A stretch of DNA of 64,000 bases from contig OX467086.1 in NCBI GenBank assembly GCA_950106755.1, forward strand, positions 24,136,001-24,200,000, written 5' to 3'. Positions 48,742-60,595 of this stretch are shown here, one piece after another. How positions within the stretch are numbered: the first letter of the stretch is position 1; each line of letters starts with the position of its first letter. The stretch is from Climacium dendroides. Taxonomy: Eukaryota > Streptophyta > Bryopsida > Hypnales > Climaciaceae. The position numbers and the translations under genes were made by a program. The notes beneath the pieces are model-generated. The model saw only the letters and a list, made by a program, of their open reading frames with translations. It searched no databases and was not told the origin of the DNA.

Positions 48742-49652
48742 CCTAAGCCCTCAAATTCCTTCTAATGGCATTGTTTCCTAGCAAGACAAAATAGATTTCA
48801 AGTAGGTTCTTATAGTCTCAATTTCATTGTGATTTTTTGAAACTTTTTTTGAAGGTAGGAAAAGTCATCTCCTTTTTGGAAATATAATTTTTATTTCAAT
48901 TGGTACCTCAAAGCAAAAGTTTTTCCACCTAAGCCCAAAACACGATTTGTCAAGCTACACCAAAAAGATCTCAAAAAGTCAAATTAAAATTTTTCAAAAT
49001 TTTGTTTTTTATATTAAATATTCTCATCTACATGGCATGGTTGTCATACTGGACAAGTTACTATTCAAAACTTGTCCTGTAGGACGAGTTACTATTCATC
49101 AAATGTACCTCTCGAGTACATTTGATGAATAGTAACTCGTCCTACAGGATGAAAAATAAATAGTAACTTGTCCAGTATGACAACCATGCTACATGGAAAA
49201 ATTTGATTTGTTCTATTTAAACTAGCGATGAGATAGTTATGAATAATCTTGTTTTACAATCATTTTTTTGAAAGAATATCTTACACGATTCATTTTTATT
49301 GCAATATTCACAACTTTTCAAAAAGTTGTTTGATTGGATTAAATTTGTTTGCTATAACAATCTCACTTTAGGGATAATTGTGTATTAATTCCATCTTAGA
49401 GATATTTCCTAGTCCTTCAATTCAATTCATAATGTAAAAAAATTTAAATTCAACATATGTAGTGCAAAAATTTTAAGCTAAGAAGATTCAAAGTTGGCCT
49501 TAATATCTAGTTAGGTAAGGTGCAAAAAAAACAATCTTCTTCACTTCAAAATCTTGTAATCTAGGTGGTCAAAGTTTTTTTGCACTTTGCAATAAAAATG
49601 GCAATTTTTGATGGAATTTGATGAAAATGGTCTTGGGACTTTCAGTGTTAAG
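48742..49652 (+). mobile_element. E4 element, copy 2 counterpart
   Basis: Essentially identical to 12,569-13,479, including the nested hairpin at 49,035-49,189 with its TACATG flanks. Confidence 0.55.
49035..49189. mobile_element. 155-bp snap-back element, copy 2 counterpart
   Basis: Same as 12,862-13,016. The perfect match between copies is within the near-identical tract, so it says nothing about selection on the hairpin. Confidence 0.8.
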
Positions 49653-51059
49653 CAAAGGCACCACTAATTATTGTTGATAGCAATAGGGCACAATTACTCA
49701 ATGTTATTAAACTTTAATCATTTTTATAGGATCTTATTGGCAAGTGATAAAGTATCCTAATACACTATACTACATACAATATTTGAACACCAATGGAATA
49801 GGTAATGAATTTTCAAAGTGTTTTATAACATCCTAAAAAGACAAGACCCCCATGTTCTGAGACAAAAATAATCCAATTACAAACCAACATGTGCATTTTT
49901 TATTTCTATAGTATCCATGAAAGTCATCCATTGACCACTTTTAACTTCATTGTCTTTATATGGTTACTCTTGAAAGGTTGGACCTATGACAATGAATGTA
50001 GTTGAACTTCAAAAACCTTCACATTGTATGCTCTATTTCTCTAATATATACAAATGAAATATTTCTAATATTTTTTCAAAGATGCAAAAAACTAGTCTTC
50101 TATAATTCTTAAAATTTTCAGATTTTTGTTGTATTTTTTTGAAGAAAAATGAAGATGATTGTTATCAAATAGAAAATTAGATTAAAATTTGTAGATGTGT
50201 GCTATAGTCTAGAATATTACAGTGTCAACTAAAATGCCATGTCATTCTTTGTTTGGAGAAGGGGTTATGGGCATTCAATTTCAATCTACAATAAATTATT
50301 CATGTAAGGATTTTCTCAAAATTTTCAAATCTAGTAGAAACTAGACTTAAAAGCTTCAAAAGTTTGGTTTTACTCAAAAGTAAAAGAAAATACTTTGAAA
50401 TTCAAATTCAAATTTGACTACAAATAAACAATAGTAGTAAAACACGTATTTAATTTATTTGAGATTTTGATTTCTATTAAACAATACACTAAAGATTGTC
50501 AAAAATTAACAACAATCATGATTTTAACTAAATTCAAAGATGTGCATATCATTCTATTAATGAAGTTCCATACAAAAAATTAATTAAAAATTTACATTTT
50601 TTTAGCTACTTATACTATTAGTATTTGTCAAATGGTTGCAAAACAGGCTTGGTTGACGTTCAAGGTTAAGGTATGCCTAAAAACAACACAATGTTCTCAT
50701 AAGCTCTCATGTTTTAATTGTATGTATATTATCTTGTATTCTTAATGTTTACAATTTAGTATTGTATTTTCATTGAAACCTGAGTGTCACATTTTGGAAT
50801 GTAGATATGGGTGCATAAATGTTACTCAACATTAGAGAAAAAAATAACCTTCTATTGGGCCATCATAAAGTGACAATCCAGTCTATTCTTTGAGGTCTAA
50901 AAAGCTTATCGAATATGTGTGTAGTCAGAGTGTATGAATTTCAACAAATGCAGTTGGATTTTCATTCTGACAAATTCTAAACATATTTAAAATATATTGG
51001 GGCAAAATATTACATATACTTGAATACAAGGTTAATTAGTAGATTACACATGTTATGTT

Positions 51060-51880
51060 GCATTAAGTTGGATTTAGTTAAATTTAGTGACTTTTGAAGC
51101 TAGTTGTGAAAACCAAAGCCAACTAACTTCAAAAGCCATTTTTTTAGTTCTGAGCGTTCAAATAGGAGGAGATGAGCCACTCTTTATACAAGTGGGATAG
51201 TAGTGGGTGAAACTATCTATATTAAATATATAAATTAAGAGGAATAAGAATTCAACCGCTCATACTTAAGGTAAATGCAGGAATTGTGTTAAAATTCAGA
51301 TTTTAAACCTCATTAAAGCATAGTAGAACAAATTTTTTCAAAAACTTTGAACTAATAAAAGTTGAAGGATCAAACTAAGTTTCATTTCCAAAAATCCATT
51401 TGAGATTTCAAGTTTTTAATAAAAAGTTTTGAACAAATTTCAAAAAGGGGTTGGAAAGAACCTTTTTTTTTTCATTTAGAAACACCCTCTTTAAAATTTG
51501 TTCATAACTTTTTAGTAACGACTTGAAATCACAAGTAGATTTTTGAAAATGAGACTCAATTTGATTTCCCACCTTTTTCTAGTTGAAAGTTTTTTGAAAA
51601 AGGTTATAAAACTATGCTTAAATGAGGTTCAAAATCTACAATTCTTGCATTTGCTTTAAGTATGAGCTATTGAATTCTTATTCCTCTTAATTTACATATC
51701 CCACATGGATAGCTGCACCTACCACTACTCCACTTGTGTAAAGAGTGGTTTGTTTCCTCCACCAACACACAAATTGAATGAGTGGTATTTGAAGCAAGGC
51801 ATCCTTGGCTTTTGGCAAGTAACTTCAAAAGCCACTTAATGTGGCTAAATTTAGTTGACTTTGGTAAGGCCTATAGAAAT
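51060..51880. mobile_element. Large foldback element (member 2)
   Basis: The arms of about 400 bp are imperfect reverse complements around about 51,460. GCCACTCTTTATACAAGTGG on the left pairs with CCACTTGTGTAAAGAGTGG on the right. AAATTAAGAGGAATAAGAATTC pairs with its inverse near 51,670-51,700, and CAAAAACTTTGAACTAATAAAAG with CTAGTTGAAAGTTTTTTG. The centre is homologous to the element at 1-312. Noncoding. Confidence 0.8.
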
Positions 51881-53039
51881 AAGGGTTAAGATGTATTAGT
51901 GTATCATGAACCTTGATTTTTTAACACTTTGTTCTTGGCTTTTGAATTACTCATAGCAAATGACATTGCAATTCAACTCACTGCAAGGTCCTTCAAGGGC
52001 TATGGAGTGGCCTTTGAGAGGGTAGCTTTTTTCTCTAATGAAGACCATATCTACCTACAAGGTTAACTTTTAGTACAACAATTCATGAAAGAGCTAAACT
52101 AATAATGATTGACAAAGGCTAGATGGCATCAAAACAATAATGTTCTAAGTCCTCCTCCCAATCTTTTTTTTTTTTTTTATAGTTTTTTCATTTTCAAAAT
52201 TTTTTTTTGATGATAAGGGAATGCATGTCCTTCTTGGAATACAATTCTCAAAAACAAGAGTGATTGGGCATACCTACAAGAAATGGGAAAAATATCTAAC
52301 AACTTTGTGAGCTCACTAAAAACGGGATTGAGAGACAATCCACACATTACTAATGATATTTATCGTTATCCACACTAATTGACTTTTAAATGTTGTAAGT
52401 TATTGTCCTTCAATAATATTTAATAATAGTATTCTTGATTAGAAACATATAGCGTTTTTGAATAAATTGAATCAAAAGTACAAACTTATAACATTTTGAA
52501 ATCAATTAGTATAGCCATTATTGTAACCAATTAAAAGAGAGAATATAGGTAGTTTAGATTGAATTCATAGGACCATTGCATTTGCAAAAGACCTATGGCC
52601 TTAATAATCAAAGAATAGGTGCAAGTATTATTCAGTAAACTACATTGATTTCTCCTCATAGTGCATGTCAGACTAATCTACTAAAGTCACTCTATTTTGA
52701 ACTAGTACAAGACCAGAAGATGAAATATTTTTGTATTAAACCAATTTTCATGAAAATAAAATTATAGGCAACTCTCTTTTTTCCAGGGGACGCTAATGCT
52801 CCCTTTTCAGTTGTAGGACAATTTAGTGCACACTCATTTGTTCTATTACTAGATATTACAAAATGAACTCAAATGCAATTATAACCTCATTAGAACATGC
52901 AAGAATTCTTTTTTTAACAACAATGTTTGTAATGACTCTTCAACAAGCATAAACACCAATGTGTGTTGAAATTGTGCCTCCCTTCTAAATGGTTAGAATG
53001 GTAATTTTATTTCGTGAACTGAAAAGGGCAAATCATTGT
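51881..53039. other. AT-rich stretch with nothing recognised
   Basis: Short frames only. Includes a 14-T run at about 52,165 and a TTTTTTTTGATGATAAG stretch at about 52,202. Confidence 0.5.
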
Positions 53040-54095
53040 AGTTTTACTCCGATGACGGACAAAGACCAGCGCCATTCCTCGGCTCAGTTCTCTTTATCGA
53101 TCTGGATTGCTTCTCCAGCTGAAGAAAGACAGGTCCTCATCAATTGACGTACAATTGTGTGTAAACTTCAAGCAGTTTAAAATTTGGTGTCATGTCCATT
53201 CGTTCCGATGTCGGAAGACGGAAGTAAGTTCTCGACTTGCCAGAGCCGGGTCGCTCGACAAATGTGCGTCAGAACAGCAGTGGAGCACGTTTGGCGCGCG
53301 CTCTCTGTGCGTGCGTGCGTGCGAGAGGGATGGAAGCTCAAGTGGGTTCCTTCGAGCCCGGTTACTGTTACTGAAACCGTCCATGGGACTGGAGTGAGAT
53401 TTTCCCCGGGCCTGATTAACTTAGTTTCATTGTTTTTAACAATTGCAATTGAACTCTGTACGTCTTTGTGAACCAAATTAAAAAAGTGCACGTCGGAGTC
53501 CTTCACAGGCTCGCACTAGGTCCCGCCAAGGATGGATGGACAGGTGCACAGGGCCCTTTATTTATTTTTAAATTTGACGCCAATGAAACGGAGTTTCAGT
53601 GCATAAAAGAAATTACAACAACACCAGTCACAAGTGGCCTGGCGAGGGAAGGAAACCAACAGCAAATTAAAGCGCGCAAAGCACAGGTCCCGTAACTTGT
53701 CCATCGGAGGCTCCGATGTCGGAAGAACGCGCGGCCTTCGCCGTTAACTTCACACCGTCGTTGAATTTCCGTCCACCCAGACGGATTTCGTCCCTGCCGC
53801 AGGGCCTTCCACGATCCCGCAGTTCTGTCCAGGGAAGAGCAGGCACGAATGACGAAAGAGTGATAATCAGGAGCGCTTTGCAACGGGGGCGTCATCGCTT
53901 GGAGACTCCGATGTCGGAAGAAGGGATGCGCCGCCGCGGATCATGTTTTGTTGGGTTGCAGTTTTATGAAATTCTAAACGAAACGACACTGCTGTGTGAC
54001 CCCGCCATAAGGTACCCCATAAACGACTGCCGGCAGGAACTACTCATCCTCCCAATTTGGGGTGAAAAGGGACAGTCTCTGATAGTATTTTGACT
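53040..54095. promoter_or_regulatory. GC-rich island with four palindrome copies
   Basis: TCCGATGACGGA at 53,048-53,059 and TCCGATGTCGGA at 53,204-53,215, 53,712-53,723 and 53,907-53,918. Long frames exist on both strands (for example 53,107-53,397 plus and 53,596-53,895 minus). They overlap antisense, lack recognisable domains and have no splice pattern like genes A-C. Such frames are expected in GC-rich DNA. The island shares blocks with those at 26.0-26.8 kb and upstream of gene A. Confidence 0.5.
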
Positions 54096-54102
54096 TTCAA
54101 CG

Positions 54103-54498
54103 AGTGCTTTTGCATTTTTTTAAGCCAACAATTCACACAGTCCCAAAACAAATGATTTTCACAATGACTAGGGTGAACTCATTCCCTCGTTGCCTCATTT
54201 TATTCTTGGAGAAAATGTTGTGGAATTTATTAGTTGCCATCAGATGAATTTTTTTGCAAATTTTGAATTCATATTTGCAATCAATAGTCCCAAATTAGCT
54301 TGGGATAGTGTAGAAATATAAAAAATCATGGCAAAAATTAGGTTTTTTTTTTCACAATTAACCCTGGCCGGGGCAATGAGGGGGTCAGTTCTCCCCATCC
54401 ATCCTTTAACCCTTAAATGATGAGCCAGTCACTATGAAAATCATTAATTTGTTTGGATAATGTGAATTGTTGGCTCAAAAAAAATGAGAAAGCACTTA
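54103..54498. mobile_element. Inverted-repeat element with about 70-bp arms
   Basis: AGCCAACAATTCACA..C on the left (about 54,122) is inverted on the right as GTGAATTGTTGGCT, with matching AATGATTTTCA..ATGACT and AAGTGCTTT-type outer words. The right outer end is at about 54,498. The centre has TTAACCCTGGCCGGGG. A MITE-like element; no clear target duplication. Confidence 0.65.
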
Positions 54499-55996
54499 CT
54501 GGGAGACAAGCTATTGTAGAAGACTATTCCCTTTTCCCACAAAATTTGGAAGATGAATAGTTGTACTTTTGTCTTGCATGGAGAGATTCATTGCCATTCA
54601 TTGGCCGAAAAACATCCCAGGTGTTGGTTAAGGGTTAAGGATTAATCTTATAAGGATGTGGCCCCCATGACCCAAGTAGTCACCAAAACTCTTTGATTAT
54701 TGAACCAATAGGTACATTTACTACTTCTACAGTCATCTATTAGACCACTAGGCAATGGCTAGATATGGATATCACTTCCTGGATTCTCTAAAGTTTAGAA
54801 ATATGTCCTTCCGGAAATGAAATCAATATTGGAAATTTAAAAAATTACATGGTTTTATAAAAAGCATGTTAGTACACCACAATCATGTGCTATATAGATC
54901 ACATTCAACAATTGAATTTTTTCCTAATTTAGCATATTCAACACTTGATTGCATTGTAGTAGTGAAAGAACTACATATTCAAGGTTTTCTATTTCAACAA
55001 CTAGGCATGCACCTTATTAAGTTTGTATATAAGTATATCATATGGTTTTAAAAGAAAGATGTTATAAAATCATAGTCCTTTTAAATTGTGTAAAATATTG
55101 TGATTTTCGAAAATTCTTATACACAAGTAAATATAATAAGACATCAAATTAAGAGTTAAAATTAAACATGGATATGATTCAATCATTTTTTAGCTAAATA
55201 TCATGTCTATGAACATTTTCTTTATAAATTGGTATTCTAGATTGTTCCTATTGCCTCAAATTTGAAACAAAGACAATTCCAAGTTTGACAACAAAGGAAT
55301 GAAAAGGAATATCAAAATTGTTCAATTTTCCTTGCTCGACAGTATTTTGGATGGAAAATTACAACTCTCTTATGAATTTTTCATCATATTTATATAAATA
55401 AATAAAATGTGTAATTTCTAGCACACATTGAATGAGTCAAAAAATGACAATGTTTTAGAGAGATAATCCTTTTTGGAACCCATATCGTGCCATTGCCCCA
55501 TTGTGGTCCACTATATCCTTGCAGGGTTAAGTTAGAATGCTTATTAGCCTCACAGCTCAGAATTCTAGTGTGTGTTACAAAAATTGAACTTAGCTTTAGT
55601 TATAACATTTTTCAAAGGAGGAATATTTCTATGCATTGTTTGTGTACCAAACTACACTCACTCCTTTATTCAATACAACACAAATTTTATATTATGACAA
55701 AAGTCTTGGAAATGAATGTCCTAAGTCAAGAATTGCACTCCATATTGTGACTGTAATATTCACTAGTGTGACCTCAATAAACAAACAAATGTGATAATAT
55801 AGAAAATTAAACAAACATGTTTGTTGAGTTACTTTCAAGGATTGTCTTCTTGATCCATTAAAGACTAATCAACCACTTTCTGGTTGAAATTGATACATTT
55901 TCATTGGTAGACAAAGTTTTAGGATGAATTTAGATATGGACAAAAGGGGACAAGTGTAAGGAATTGGAAATCAAATGCATAGGGACATGAATCAAG
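54499..55996. other. AT-rich stretch with nothing recognised
   Basis: Frames of up to 87 codons (55,487-55,750) show no recognisable domain or splice context. Confidence 0.5.
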
Positions 55997-56154
55997 ATAG
56001 TGAATTTTATGAAAATGGCAGTGATTTTTTGCCATTTTCCATACTCAATGTGCCATTCTAATAGAATGTCATGTCATCTTTGGCATATTCAATGCCATTT
56101 TAATGGAATGGAGTGCCATTCTACATGAATACCACCATTTTAACGAAATTGCCC
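55997..56154. mobile_element. M1-family MITE, 158 bp
   Basis: The right end CCATTTTAACGAAATTGCCC is identical to the right end of the MITE at 41,983-42,300. The left end GAATTTTATGAAAATGGC is the degenerate inverse. ATCAAG flanks both sides (55,991-55,996 and 56,155-56,160). The interior is rich in GCCATT words and shorter than the other member. Confidence 0.75.
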
Positions 56155-56734
56155 ATCAAGACAATTTGTGCTAGCATACAGTTTTGGAAATGGAAAAACA
56201 AAGGAAATATTGGATGAAAATACAAAAGTCAAAAATTGATAATGAAATCAATGCAAAATTTGTCATGCATTTACTATGAAGATCCAAGCATTCATGCCAA
56301 TTCCATTGGTATGGTAAAATCTCCAAAATGCACTATGGTTTAGTATTTTTTCCATGTTCAATCTAAGATCAGAAAACATCTCACCTACCTCTAGAATCAA
56401 CCACAATCCTTAATGGGTTAAAGCACTACTATTGCATTTTTTCCCTATAGAATGTTAGAAGAAATGTGTGTAGTAATTTTTACTAGTGTAAGTCTTCAAG
56501 CATTCAAATTTGGAGAACTTTTTCTTGTAGGTCTTATCCTTTGGCACTTGTGTCAATGGACATTTAATTTTTAAAACTACATTTTTAATTGCCTCTTTTA
56601 TGTGACAATTGCATTCTTATTCCAAATTATAACACCTCCCTAATCTTCTTGGTACGTAGTGATACATTGTTTATTTCTCAAAAAACTAGGTATGAAAACA
56701 TGAGTAGGTATATGTGTCCTTTAGCCACTAGTTG

Positions 56735-57643
56735 TAAACTCCTAAAGTCCCAAGGCCATTTTTCTATCACAAACCACTCAAAAGTTCCATTTCTATTGCT
56801 TTTGTTTAAGGAAACCAAAAAAATATTTTTAGAATCTAACTATAGGATTTTAAACTTTACTTGTTTGACTTCTTGTGGTACAAACTTGTTGAAGTTCGAA
56901 CATATGAATCAAGAGATATTAGCATTCAAAGTTTATTTTTTTATTTTTTTGAACACTAGCTTGTAATTTTGAGATGACTTTGACCACCACTTGTGAAGTT
57001 TTTTTTGAACTACAGATTTTGATTTTTTTTTTTAAATTGTTGAAGAATTGAGTTGAAAGTCTCGGAATTTTTTAAAAAAAGGCACTTGATTTTCATTCTT
57101 CAAAAAATTGTTAAGTAGAAGTAGGTCCAATATTTAAAGAAGAACTAAATTGTTAATAGCTCTACAATAGGATTAAAAAACAATAATCCCAACAAAGAGA
57201 TCATTCTAGCAAGCAAACTTACTCTTGTCAAACCATTTTTTTTGAAAAATATGAAAATTGCATTAAAAAATAAATCCTATAAATGATTTCTTCATGAAAA
57301 TGCTAAGATTGCCTTAAAAACAAGATTATTCGTAACTTTCACATCACTAATTCAAATGGAATGAATTAAAAGATTCACATGTAGAAAAAATATGATCTTT
57401 AAGAAAAAAATTAATTATAATTATAATTTTCATGGATTTCTTTTTCTACCTGGAAACTTGAAAATTATGTTCACGATGACATAACTTTTGCTTTGGGGCA
57501 TTGATTGAAATAAAGATCATATTCCCCAAAAGCTAATAAGTCTTTTTTATCTTATTAGAAAGTTTCACTAAAAATTAAGTTTATAGGAACTTGTCCAAAA
57601 TCCATTTTGTCCACAAAGAAGACAATGGTCCTTTAGGAGCTAA
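56735..57643 (-). mobile_element. TTAATCCCTAAAGG-family element (E5), full length
   Basis: Starts TGTAAACTCCTAAAGTCCC and ends GGTCCTTTAGGAGCTAAG. Related to E2 (27,045-28,016) in the same orientation and to E1, E3 and E4 in the opposite one. The copy 1 version is deleted at the right end. Noncoding. Confidence 0.6.
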
Positions 57644-60134
57644 GCTTTCACATCCAAAAATTTGAGTTTGTTCCCTATTGAAATAAATTTATGAATTGTA
57701 TTTGAAAACCCACCCCAAATACATTTGTATTCTTGTGGACTTGTGGAACCTCCAATCAATATGGGATATGATTGTATGAATTTATATGAATTCATATGCA
57801 TTCTATATGTATTTTGTATTTTAAACGCTATAACCATATCTAAATCTATATCCCTATTCTATAATTCAAATTCTATATTTGTATCCATGTCCATATTCTA
57901 TATCCATATTTTGTATCCATAATTGGACAATCAAGATTGTATTTGATGGATATCAATAACTTTTATTTTTTAAGAGATTGATAGCATGTGGGAGGGTTTT
58001 TATTTCCTCCAATAGAGGTCCAACGGCATTGATTGGTGTCCAAAAAAAAAGTTGATGGTAGCTTGATGGTAGCTTTGTTTTTTTCATTTTTCATTTGACG
58101 GTAGGGGATTTTCAAGCCAAGGGGAGGATGCAGGTAGGGGTACACACATTTTTTGTATGTAGAGTATGACACCTCCTTAATATGATCACTATGACAGCAG
58201 TAAAGGTAGTCATTATAAGGGGATCAAAGTGCAATCGTGATATTCAAGAGTATCCACGAAAATCATTGGTATAACTCCTTTTCCCTCATAAAACAATTAT
58301 AATAATATATAAGTTCACTTCCTAACAAGTACTAATGGGTGGTTTCAAGGAACACTTGTCCATTTTTTGTCCCTTCTACTTGGGACAAGTAGTTTATTGC
58401 CTAAATCTTTTGCGTTATAGGTCCAAAATTCAAGAAATTTAAAATGAAAGTGCATGTAATAGTTGCATTCAAAAGTTGAATAATTTTTCTAATTTTTAAA
58501 AATTAGTTCCCTATTTTAAAATATCCTCTAATTGAATGTGTCTTTTGCCATTTGGGGAAGGTTTAGAACTATTACAGACCAAAAATGTGATTTTTGAGCC
58601 AAAAATTGGAGACGTTGATCGTCTACTAACATTGCACACAATGACAAAGACAATTTTTGAAAATTCTAAACTATGTGTCATACATAAGGCTCAAAGTGTA
58701 CATCCTTTGCGCAAAGATTCAAATGAAACTAAAAATTCCTTTTGGATGTATTTGGTGCAATTCAATCTTGCCAAAGTGTAGAAAAATGGCCATTTGGAAT
58801 ACATTTTAATGATTTTTTTCAAAATTATAAAAATCAAAATATTTAAGTATCCATTTTCTACTAATTGTTGATCCCCTTGGCTCTATAGTAGTTTGCAATA
58901 GTTAGTTGTAGTACATAGTACTACATTGATTTTGAAAGTTGTTTCTTGTGATTTTCTAAATTCATTTTTTATGATTTTTTGAATTCATTTGAAAGGATTT
59001 CCATAAAAATAAATTTAAAATTTAAAATAATTTTAAAATAATTTTACTATTTTTATAATTTATAATTCATTTCCAGTTCATTTTTTATAATTTTTTGATT
59101 CACGTTCTTAACTTAACTACATTGCTCCTATACAATACTTGTACTACATGTAGTAGTAGTGACTGGTGAAGGTGAATTTCATAGTTGAAAATCATAATGT
59201 AAACCAAATTTTTGCATCATTGAATGATTAAAAAACTAGTTGACTATGAGTCTATGATTACATGTTCAAAGTTCAAACTAAAATATAATACTCAATTTAA
59301 AGACTTTTCAAAATTTCAAAATAGAATGAAACCAAGAGGTTACAAGCTTCTTAGATTTTTATTAATTGGTATCAATATCAAAATAGATCATCTTTTTGAC
59401 CAAAATTTGAATCAAGAGCAAATAATTGGAAGTTGTCAAATGCTATAAGGTGATCCATAGCACATTCATCCAACTTCATATGAAAAACATATAAGACATT
59501 TGTGATGATCTTCATCAATGCATAACAAGAAGAGGGAATACCCCAAAACAATTTGGGTAAAAAAATCATTCTTTTGCTTCCATTGTCATCTAAGACCACA
59601 ATTTGCCTCTTTAAGCATTTCCAAGGTTAAGCACTATGACAAGCCACCCTAATATTGTATAACCCTAAAATTCAAGGCATAGTTATTATGAGGATCATGG
59701 AATGATTTTTTTTCATTGACATTTAGATTGAATGCACACAATTAGGACACCTGCAAAACTCCAAAGAATATTGCATCTTTCATTCATCAATTCTTTATAG
59801 CATTCACTGAAATCATTCATTTTTTCCAATGAGAACCACCCATAGAAGTGACTTTGAATTTGTGTATGTTGTGATAAAAAAAAATTTATTCCAAATTCCA
59901 AATGTGGTGCTAGCTCGAAGTAAGTTGCAGGTGTGCTACATCAGGACACCCTACCATAAAGGTCCAGGTAAGTGTTTAGGGTCCATGAAACTTTTCAAAT
60001 TGATTAATATAAGTTCCACAATCTGAATTTCCACATATTAGTAATCCAACCAAATCCCTCACATCAGAATATACTCCTTCAAAAGCACCAGAGCAAAGTT
60101 AAGGCCAAATCTGATAAATTGCTATGTTTCAAAG
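57644..60134. other. Noncoding right part of duplication copy 2
   Basis: 57,720-57,920 is a TATCCATAT/TTCTATAT-type low-complexity run like 1,225-1,440. From 57,920 the sequence follows copy 1 (15,263-17,466) closely. No supportable gene. Confidence 0.55.
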
Positions 60135-60595
60135 CACCAAAATCCTGACAGCAGTTTCAAAGAGCTCTGCAAAACTCGAAATTGTTTTGAATTACAAACG
60201 ACTTAGAACTCAACTGCTCTGCAAACTAGGTATGCCAGTTCCATTCACTTCCTTCTTACTTGGTCATCCACAGAGATAGAAAAAAGCTTTATTTTAAATG
60301 GTTCCAAGTCTCTGGATCCAAATCTCTACTTTAAAAGGCATCTAGTGTCAAATGATACCTCTGTTGTCATGTGAAACAGCAATTCCCGAGGACATCCGCA
60401 GTAGTGAAAATAATGAACAACGAGTCTTTGGGACCAAAATTACAAAAAAATTCTACCGTGAAAGAACAATCTGACCAACAAGACCTCAGCAACATGAATG
60501 GAAACTTGTTGGAGAGAGTTCTACTAACAATAGCACAAGCGACATACACTGCTTCGGAATACGGTACTCAAGAGTCTAGACGATTCTATACACCT
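60135..60595. other. Downstream flank of gene C
   Basis: Unique sequence beyond the duplication edge, downstream of the gene C stop. A 104-codon plus frame (60,371-60,685) runs antisense into exon 3 and is treated as a shadow. GAGT|GTGAGTG at the end of the exon 3 frame could also act as a donor, so a further exon in this stretch cannot be excluded. Confidence 0.4.

Larger units (their letters stand above)
50401..56504. other. 6.1 kb block present in copy 2 and absent from copy 1
   Basis: Copy 1 joins TACTTTGAAATT directly to TGGAGAAC (14,219-14,238). In copy 2 these words are 6.1 kb apart, with AAATT at both edges. The block contains a large foldback (51,060-51,880), a GC-rich palindrome island (53,040-54,095), an inverted-repeat element (54,103-54,498) and an M1 MITE (55,997-56,154). 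Because it is composite, a microhomology-mediated deletion in copy 1 is at least as likely as a single insertion in copy 2. I see no transposase, RT or integrase. Confidence 0.7.
35730..60134. repeat. Segmental duplication, copy 2
   Basis: Colinear with 2,190-17,466 but 9 kb longer. The extra length is explained mainly by 37,629-40,209, 41,983-42,300, 50,401-56,504 and about 57,530-57,918. It also has a local tandem duplication of about 115 bp (40,400-40,627). It carries gene B at 45,884-46,615. The stretch 45,713-50,400 is offset by exactly 36,173 from copy 1 without an indel that I could find. Confidence 0.9.

Noticed and set aside
53107..54093. Several frames of 95-125 codons on both strands
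   Set aside because: Mutually antisense, no recognised domain, no conserved splice pattern. Long frames arise easily in this GC-rich island.
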